DNA from: Myotis daubentonii
Taxonomy: Eukaryota > Chordata > Mammalia > Chiroptera > Vespertilionidae
Assembly (NCBI RefSeq): GCF_963259705.1
Contig: NC_081844.1
Span: forward strand, 104,000,671-104,064,670
Reading direction: 5' to 3'
DNA: 64,000 nt
The translations under genes and the position numbers were made by a program. Positions 57,198 through 64,000 of the stretch are shown in pieces (the first letter of the stretch is position 1; the number at the start of each line of letters is the position of its first letter). The notes beneath the pieces were generated by a model. That model did no database searches. It was not told where the DNA came from and worked only from the letters and a program-made list of their open reading frames with translations.

Positions 57198-59539
57198 TTA
57201 CCTAAATTTGCCTGGAAAAAGGTTAGTCATATTCCCCTGCATAAGAATTAGCTTTAGCTACTTAGTGACTCTTTATCTTATATGAAAGTCTGGGATTTGT
57301 ATATGGATCAGGTCCAAATGATCTCTAAATTCTTTTTCAATTCTGTAAGTTTATGCCATACACCACTTTATAAAATTATAAGGCTAATTTTAATGCATAT
57401 GTTTTCAAGTTGGAGAACATAAGGAAAGAGATCACAGTCTCTACTTCTTACTATCCTCCCCTTCTGCTCACTCTGTAGCTTAGCTACCCCCAAACCATCC
57501 ACAACGGCTCTCCGTTGCCTTCCTCTCCGACTGGGATGGTAAAACTAAGATGTGCTCTCTCCCCACCTCCCTTGCAGCTAGGTACACCCCTGTGAAGCAG
57601 TTCTGGCCACTGGGATGTGAGCGAAAGGATCTCACTTCCTAAATGAAAACAGCCTAGAGGGAAGGAGGCCCTTCACGGTGTCACTTCTGTGCAGCAGCCT
57701 TCTTGCAAACATGAAGATGAACGTAAAGTGGGAAGGACAGAGAATCAGGAGGCCAGGAGGACATTGGCGTCACCTTGAAACAGCTCCTTCAGGACTTCAA
57801 AAGCCACTATATCTTTAAGTCACCGCCTGATGTTTGTGTTCCTGCAGCTGAGGTGCCCCCGTGTGCCCAGCACACCCGAGGCTGCCAGGAAAGCCTGCGG
57901 ATGCTAACAGAGACGGAAGGGGAAGGAGGGAGAGGAAACCAGGAAAGAGGAAGACATGGGCAAGTGGGTCAGGAGGCTTAAGAGAGCCAGGTGGAATTCC
58001 CGAGGTCGGATTCCTAAACGGAGTAAGTTTTGAGCAAGTCTGTAAAGTGAGAAAAGGCCTGGAAGAGAAGAGAAGGCATATCACACCTGTATTTATACAA
58101 GAAACTTTACTACAGCCATTAAAACACCAGTTTGATGTGCTGGTTGTGCATATTTTAATGCACACTAAAATGGATATGTGACCATTAAAATAAAAATATA
58201 TATTGGTCCATGTGCCACCAAAAATCCTCCATCTTGTGAAGCCATAGGGGCTTCCCTGGCCCTCACGGGGAGCCCTGGCCAGAGTGCTTGCCGCTTTAGG
58301 TCTAGTAAAACAGCAACATGAACCTGGAAAGATCCAAATCTAAGACTGCTTGGACTTAGCAGGAACCAGTACTTCTCCGAGAGCACATTCTGTATCAGGC
58401 TGGAGGTCTTTATGTCTGCTCTCTATTTCCCTAAGCTGCACCAAATTTCCCTGCGAACCCCAAGTACACAAGGAAGTACAATGAACGCAAAGGGGGAGGA
58501 AAGGCTCTAGTCTCGGGAAAGCTCTGAGACGTCCAACCCTCCAGGACATTCATTTTACACCCTGAGCAGAATGGCGTGTGCATTTTAATGTGTATTTGCT
58601 AGATGCTGAGATACACAATCCTATGCAGCATGGCACATTTTAAGACAAATGCCCTTTGGTATTCTGGTAGTTTTCCTTTTCAAGCCATTCCCTCTGTCTT
58701 CTCCTGCTCTCACACCTTCTTTTTCCTTTGTAAAGACCTCACACAGCCCTTTCCTGTTTGTGGAGTGGCCACTAGACAGACCAGGGAGATGCTAGGCCAG
58801 CAGGAGGCACTGATCTGTCAGGCACCCTCCTCTTCCTCTCCTTATCCCAGTGGAGATATCTGCATCTCTGCCTCTAGACAGGAGCTCCCTGCCCCTCCTT
58901 GTGCCCGTCCCCAGCCCTCCACCCTCAGGTCCGTCTTTATGGGCATGGCCAGCACCACGCCCGACATGGCTTTACAGGGCTTGTCTGTGGCATCCTCCTA
59001 AGAACACGCCGTGGCCTTGGTCCAGCTTCCTGGACTCCTGAGTGGTGAGCCCACCTTTGCCATCTCCCTGTGAATGCAAAGCCTGGAGCCTGTTTGTCTA
59101 CCACCCAAGGCTGCTGAGCTGTGTCATCTATGCCCAGGGCCATGGGAGTCAGCTTGCGAGCGGTCTCCATGGAGAAGGTCAGAGGTCACAAGAGAAGCCA
59201 CCGAGAGAGACATGTCAATGTATCAAAGGATGCTCACAGTTGACAGGGGTCACTTTCTTTTCTTAAAGTGGAAGGAAAAAAAAAGGGAGATGTTTGTCGC
59301 AGAAGCTAAATCAAGGGGGAGGGAGAGGCAGAACGGGAGGGGAGAATGACATCTGTGTCAACTGTTTATTTTGGTGACTGCCTGCAAGTTGCAGGCAACA
59401 TGGCTGAGCAAAGCTGTCATGGAAACACAATTCTGTCGCAGATGACAAGTTGGCATGAAGACCATGTAGGTGGAAAAGAGGTACGGGAAACAAAACTACC
59501 TGTCAGGCAGGCAGGGGGAGGGAGAAGACCTACCCGCAC
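57198..59539. other. mostly unannotated; one LTR-like remnant
   Basis: 57540-57760 ('agcagttctggccactggga', 'tgtgagcgaaaggatctcac') resembles an old LTR-type repeat. The rest is unique. A frame of 132 codons at 58603-59001 shows no domain. Confidence 0.45.
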
Positions 59540-59770
59540 ATACTTTCCCGTAATTAAATGTCAGATGTACACAATGCAGTAAAATAATTAGCATGGCGTA
59601 ATTACTGTTCAGATGGAGTCCCGTGTATGTGCCAAACAAATTGCTGTACTAGAGCGCAAGCTGCTAAAACAAATTGGGTTACTTAATTTTTACATGTAGC
59701 AGCCTGTTTTATTGTTTTCTAAGATGCAAATGTTTCATTAATAATGCAGTCTCTCTAAGTGTGCAAAGCT
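59540..59770. promoter_or_regulatory. strong candidate conserved non-coding element
   Basis: The densest homeodomain-like block in the window: 'cccgtaattaaatgtcagat', 'aaaataattagcatggcgta', 'attactgttcagatggagtc', 'gggttacttaatttttacat' and 'tttcattaataatgcagtct'. It also has E-box/MEIS-like CAGATG and TGTCAG words. Unique, no indel-prone repeats. Still inference without alignment. Confidence 0.42.
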
Positions 59771-59849
59771 CTGGGCCACTGCGAAGGCAGATCCACTGGT
59801 CTCCCTCCAGAGACTTTGCAGACAAAAAAAACAACAACCACCTGACCTC

Positions 59850-60640
59850 TCTCTTTCCACACTGGCCCCTCCATCCCCTCCACACAGATTAGCCAAGAGG
59901 ACATTTTAAGCCATAAATCAGATCGTGTCACATACCTGTGTTAAGATCTTCCAGTGGCTCCCACTGACCTCGGAATGAAGCCCAAAGGCCTAACGGAATG
60001 GGCCCCTGTGCGGCTTTGTGACCGTCTCAGGCCTCTCCCCGCCCTGTGCTCCAGCCACACTGGCTTTCTTTCCGTTCAGGTTCAAGTCTTCTTTGACCCA
60101 ATGTCTTTATCCTTGCTGTTCCCTTTGCTCAAAACACTCCTCCTCCACTCCTCCATCTCCTGCCCTCCAACACCCACCCCTCTGTAGTTGGCTGATTCTC
60201 TTGACTTACGTTTTGCATCCTCAGGGAGACTTTCTGACCATAAAAAGTAGGCCCTGCCCCGACCCCTGCCCCAGCAGGTCTCTACTAGAGCTCTGGGCTT
60301 GCATCCCCCACAGCATCGGTCACACTCTACTAAAATTTTGTATGTCAGTTTGTGTTTTTATTTCTTTAATGTCTACCTCTCTCATAAAACTCTAAGCATC
60401 TAGAGCCGTGGTTCTCAACCTTCTGGCCCTTTAAATACAAATCCTCATGTTGTGACCCAGCCATAAAATTATTTTTGTTGCTACTTCATAACTGTAATGT
60501 TGCTACTGTGATGAATCGTCATGTAAATATCTGCTATGCAGGATGGTCTTAGGTGACCCCTGTGAAAGGGTCGTTCGACCGCCAAAGGGGTCGCAACCCA
60601 CAGGTTGAGAACCGCTGATCTAGAAGGTAGAGATCACATT
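59850..60640 (+). mobile_element. L2 LINE 3' end, interrupted by SPIN
   Basis: 'aaatcagatcgtgtcacata', 'gatcttccagtggctcccac', 'aatgaagcccaaaggcctaa', 'gctccagccacactggcttt', 'cttgctgttccctttgctca' and 'cctctctcataaaactctaa' give one of the best L2 3' ends here. SPIN splits it at 60406-60617, after which 'gtagagatcacatttatttt' resumes. Frames here are L2 remnants. Confidence 0.88.
60406..60617 (-). mobile_element. SPIN-type hAT transposon, short, inside L2
   Basis: A 212-bp element. Its right end 'cacaggttgagaaccgctg' is the reverse of the SPIN start seen at 41015; the left end 'ccgtggttctcaacc' is diverged. An 8-bp duplication with one mismatch flanks it (atctagag 60398-60405, atctagaa 60618-60625). 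Shorter than the 41015 copy by internal deletion. No transposase. Confidence 0.92.
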
Positions 60641-61344
60641 TATTTTTCTGACTAGAAGGTGTGTGTGTGGACATGCATGTGGACATGCATGAGTACATGT
60701 ATATATACACATATACATATGTTTATTTTATAGATATATTACATAGATTCTTTACAGAGCTCAGGAGCCCACCTCACCTTGCCCAGCCCTATCTGTGGAT
60801 GGGCAAGGAACCGAACAAGACATTTACTCATTGGACTGAAACAAACGTTCTCTCTCTCTCTGCCCTTTTCCCACCCTCCGCGCACACACAGCAAAACAGC
60901 CTGCTTCAAAGCAGGAGGCTGGAGGAGGGTATCTATTTCTGGCAGGCTCCCCGAGGAGGCCTCAGGGGGCTGGTAACTGACTCCCCTCCCCTTCTCCAAC
61001 CCGTCCAAGCCTCGCCTCTCATTAGCCCACCCTGGATCTCAGACCACCCTCTCTGCTCAGCTCCCAGCCAGGATACCCTCCTGCCAGGGGCTTTTTCTGG
61101 CTTGCTTCCTCTCACTCACATCCCCTAAGTAAGCCCTGGATGTGAGGCTTTGAGAGCCAAAATGGGGAAAGTCCTGGGCACAGTGGGATGAGTTGGTTAC
61201 ACCACAGAAGCCTAAACTATGATCTTGCCCCTTGGGCTCCTCTCATGACCTTTAACTTTGTTTCCAGGCCTCCTGAGCTCATGTCTCCTCTATCTCTGCT
61301 TTACTTGTTCTTACTGGCCCTCGACTGGGGCACAGACCAAAGGC
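60641..61344. other. simple-repeat patch and unannotated sequence
   Basis: 60660-60730 is alternating purine/pyrimidine DNA ('gtgtgtggacatgcatgtgg', then TA/CA-rich). Beyond it is unique sequence with a 155-codon plus frame (60661-61128) that begins in the low-complexity patch, so it is unlikely to be coding. Confidence 0.5.
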
Positions 61345-61530
61345 ACTAGAGACAGACACCTGGGTTTGACTCCTGGCCCTACACAGCCAATCATGTGCAA
61401 AAGCTCAGGCCCCGCTTCTAGGGAACATGAGCTAAGACACCTACCTCTCAGATTACATAAACACTGTAGGCCTCAGTTTCCTCATCTGTAAAATGGGTCT
61501 ATGAATTGTACCTATCAAGGCTGTTGGTGT
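61345..61530 (+). repeat. MIR SINE split by a 57-bp insert
   Basis: The MIR start 'ctgggtttgactcctggccc' and 'tacacagccaa' is followed by a foreign segment (61396-61452), then MIR resumes at 'ggcctcagtttcctcatctg' and 'taaaatgggtctatgaatt'. The insert takes the place of the normal MIR centre. Confidence 0.82.
61396..61452 (+). repeat. copied segment, 91% like 61893-61949
   Basis: Shares 51 of 56 compared bases with the segment about 497 bp downstream, same orientation ('tgcaaaagctc', 'gcttctagggaac', 'tgagctaagacacct'). See 61893. Confidence 0.88.
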
Positions 61531-61892
61531 CCCACCCAATCCTCCCTTACAGTCCTCCAGATGCCATGAGGTTTGGGTGCTAATAGCTCAAGGCTGCCTT
61601 GGGATAGGGGAGTTCCTCTCCTAGAAAGGCATGGGAAGTTATGCCCCACCTTCTCCCGGGGGGTGTGACTGACGGCCAATGACTGATTGACACAAGAGAA
61701 CGGAAGCCCAGCCCCGCTGCCACTGGTGAGAACAGGCCTGTGGTGCCATTCACATGCCAGTACTCCCGTGAATGGGGCCGAGGCTAGCTAGCTTTTTGCA
61801 GCCAGGTCTTTGTTTGGCTCCCTCCCCTGTCCTAGCCCGCTTCCCTCACTTCCTGAAGGCTTTCTCCTGCGGCACTTCCTCATCCAGTTGCT

Positions 61893-61949
61893 TGCAAAAG
61901 CTCTGGCTCTGCTTCTAGGGAACGTGAGCTAAGACACCTGCCTCTCAGG
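61893..61949 (+). repeat. apparent source of the copied segment
   Basis: Here the end of the segment ('acacctgcctctcaggat') runs naturally into MIR sequence ('aagattaaatgagggcgtgc'). At 61396 the same bases interrupt a different MIR position. That makes this the likely donor. Confidence 0.75.
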
Positions 61950-62010
61950 ATCGCTGACAAGATTAAATGAGGGCGTGCACACCAAGTGCTTACAGCAGAG
62001 CCTGGAGCCG
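61935..62010 (+). repeat. MIR SINE fragment
   Basis: 'acctgcctctcaggatcgct', 'gacaagattaaatgagggcg' and 'gcttacagcagagcctgg' match the forward MIR 3' third. Confidence 0.78.
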
Positions 62011-62689
62011 AGGGTCCTGTACTGTGGCTGCTCCGTCCTGACCCGTGCTCGGTAGTCTTGTCCCGTGAACTGCAGAGCATGCCCCTCCCCTTCCCAACCC
62101 ACGTGGCTCCACACTTGCTGTTGAATGCCCTTATGCATGACACACTTGCATGGGCATACCCAGGGCTACGTCAAAAGCTGGGGACCCCAGCTGCTATGCA
62201 GTCCCTGGCTTGCAAGTCAAGAGAATGCTCCAGGTGGAAAGGGCCCTACGTGACACCGTGACGGGGGGAAATTGTTCTAATTTTTAAACTAACCATTTGA
62301 AAGCTTCGATAGTATTCTAAGGAACACATTGTTCACAACTGATGGACTGATCACTTAGAACTGCTGCCTGCCTCTAGTCCGCAAAGCTGCTTCCCAACCA
62401 GATCACAGACAGAAGCGTCCTCCTGCATTTTCATCGACGGGCCCTGTCCCAGACCCCAGCCTCTGATGCAGCACACTTAGATGGACACCCTGCAGAAAGA
62501 GGGAGATCAGTTTTTTTCTGCAACGCAGTGCAGATTTTAGGGAGTCTTTCCTGAGCCACCCCTTCCCCCACACCCCCTGTCGCCCACACCCCACTGTGCT
62601 GTTAGAAGAAGACAAAGAACTATAGAAGAAATCAGGGGCGCAGTCCCGTCCTTGAGAAACTTGGGGCATGTGATAGGATCCAAGAGTCA
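62011..62689. other. unannotated sequence
   Basis: No exon or repeat family recognised. Confidence 0.5.
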
Positions 62690-62815
62690 CCAGATATTTA
62701 TTGAAAGAGGAAAACAATGATTAACAGCCAATCTCTACTGTGCGTTTACTGCGCACAAGGCGTTTTGCTAACTGCTTTGCATGTATGACGTTGTTTAATC
62801 CTTACAGCTCTTCTG
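62690..62815 (-). repeat. MIR SINE fragment
   Basis: 'atatttattgaaagaggaaa', 'ctctactgtgcgtttactgc', 'tgctaactgctttgcatgta' and 'gtttaatccttacagctctt' in reverse MIR order. Confidence 0.82.
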
Positions 62816-63599
62816 TCCTCCTCCTCCTCCCTCCCCAGAGGGATGTCTGGGGCCCTGAGAGGGCAGGGAGCCTGCTCAGGGTGTGCCTCTTGCCAGAGAG
62901 AGTAAGGCTCATCCCAGCAGCCTGGGCCCATGCTCTCAGTTCCTAAGTTCCACCCCCTCCTGGCACTAGCCTGACCTCCAGGGGCTTCCCGCTGAGGGGT
63001 GGGAATAGGAGCAAATTCTAGAGGAGGTGGAGTGAGTGAGCAACTCCGGTCCACGGTGAGTGATGGGGACAGCACGAGGCACTGACAACGTCATACCGTG
63101 CCAAGTCGTGAGACTCAAGTGCTCGTGGGAGAAGCAGGGCTTTTTTTCCCATTGCCTCTTGTCAGCAGCTAGCAACCCCTCTGGCTGTGCCAAAAATCGA
63201 ACACTGCTACAGGGAAGAATCTATCTGCCGGCGTCCCAGGGACCTGCTCCGAGCCAAATACCCTCCCGAGCAAATATTGATATATTAACCGCAGCTCAAA
63301 CACTGTGAGTGCAGTGAGCATGCCTCAGCAGGGAGGTGGCTGGCCCGCTGCCACCGCCCACCGCCCTCCTCAGTGCCAGCACTGGGCTCTCCTTCCTGGT
63401 GCAGGAATCTGCGGGCACCTCACCTGGGCTGGAGCCACCCCCAGACCAGAGGAAGGGAAGGGCGGTGGGGTGAGGGGCAGACGGGAGAGCCATGCGGGGC
63501 TGTTCTGCAGGGTTCAGGGAAGACCCATTTCTGAGGGGTAGTAACAGCTGGAAGAGTCATGTAGGCCAAAGGTTACTTCAACCATCCCCCTCCCCCACT
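62816..63599. other. unannotated sequence
   Basis: Includes a unique patch at 63210-63310 with retained CpGs and 'gcaaatattgatatattaac', possibly constrained. Nothing else recognised. Confidence 0.45.
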
Positions 63600-63895
63600 C
63601 AAAACATCAGCATTCCCGCTGCCTCCTAAGTCAAGTCTAACACCCTCTGGCTCTGGCCATGGCGTCCGGCAGGAGCCCACCCTCGAGTCCAGTCTCCCTT
63701 GTGTCATCCTCATGTCCTCTGCAAACTGAGCCTCTTGCAATATCCTAGGCAATCCCAATCCTTCCCTTCACCACGAATTTCATTACATTTTTCCTTTCTT
63801 TTTGCTTCTGTATTGGTTAGAACCTGACCCATCCCTTTAGGCTCAGCTCAATGCCACCTGTTCCAGAAACCTTCACGATTCCCTTGAGTTGTAAC

Positions 63896-63897
<2 letters not shown>
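63600..63897 (+). mobile_element. L2 LINE 3' fragment
   Basis: 'aagtcaagtctaacaccctc', 'ccttgtgtcatcctcatgtc', 'ctttaggctcagctcaatgc' and 'cacctgttccagaaaccttc' follow L2 order. It runs into a (TC)n tract where the L2 would continue. Confidence 0.75.

Positions 63898-63960
<63 letters not shown>
63898..63960. repeat. (TC)n microsatellite, about 31 units
   Basis: 63 bp of perfect alternating CT ending at 'gtacaag'. Long, pure and therefore probably highly variable; triplex-forming mirror repeat. Confidence 0.98.
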
Positions 63961-63964
<4 letters not shown>

Positions 63965-64000
63965 AAGTAGACTCAGGTCTACCCCAATTCCATCCCCCAG

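Noticed and set aside
60661..61128. 155-codon open frame as a gene
   Set aside because: It begins in GT/TA low-complexity DNA next to the SPIN/L2 repeats and overlaps minus-strand frames; the protein has no domain.

Overview
This is mammalian chromosomal DNA, almost certainly from a vespertilionid bat. The evidence is lineage-specific transposons: three Ves SINEs (tRNA-derived, a bat family), four non-autonomous HeliBat Helitrons (3' end CTAG with a GTGCAC/GTGCAC hairpin, inserted between A and T), two SPIN-type hAT elements and a further bat-type hAT, several with exact or near-exact target site duplications. Under them lies the usual old mammalian layer of MIR, L2, L1M, Tigger, MER5-type hAT and ancient LTR-like remnants.

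I find no protein-coding gene, exon, tRNA, rRNA or CpG-island promoter that I can defend. All open frames are short. The longest (224 codons, 49386-50060) has no recognisable domain. The window therefore reads as intergenic or deep intronic sequence, and I cannot name the locus. No prokaryotic or viral gene system is present.

Layout. 0-24 kb: mostly unique or very old sequence with MIRs, an L1 3' end (3.1-3.8 kb), one Ves (7.5 kb), L2 pieces and LTR-like elements (20-23.7 kb). 24-33 kb: dense old repeats, including two pairs of related elements in opposite orientation (24.6/26.2 kb and 29.1/32.6 kb). 33-41 kb: quiet sequence with MIRs and an L1 3' end (38.2-38.7 kb). 41-61 kb: most of the young bat DNA transposons. 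These are SPIN (41.0 kb), Ves beside Tigger (46.0-46.8 kb), hAT (48.4 kb), two HeliBats head-to-tail inside an old L1 (52.0-53.3 kb), a HeliBat carrying a Ves (55.9-56.4 kb), another HeliBat (to 57.2 kb) and SPIN inside L2 (60.4 kb). 61-64 kb: MIRs, one with a locally copied 57-bp insert, an L2, and a long (TC)n tract.

Between repeats are several AT-rich blocks packed with homeodomain-like TAATTA/ATTA, CRE-like TGACGT, octamer and GATA-type words (about 4.3, 15.1, 35.1, 42.7, 44.0, 49.8 and 59.5 kb). They look like conserved non-coding enhancers, but that is inference; a cross-species alignment decides it. The points most worth a second look are the tandem HeliBat insertion with an inverted duplicated 3' terminus, the datable nested insertions, the templated duplication inside a MIR, and the enhancer-like blocks.
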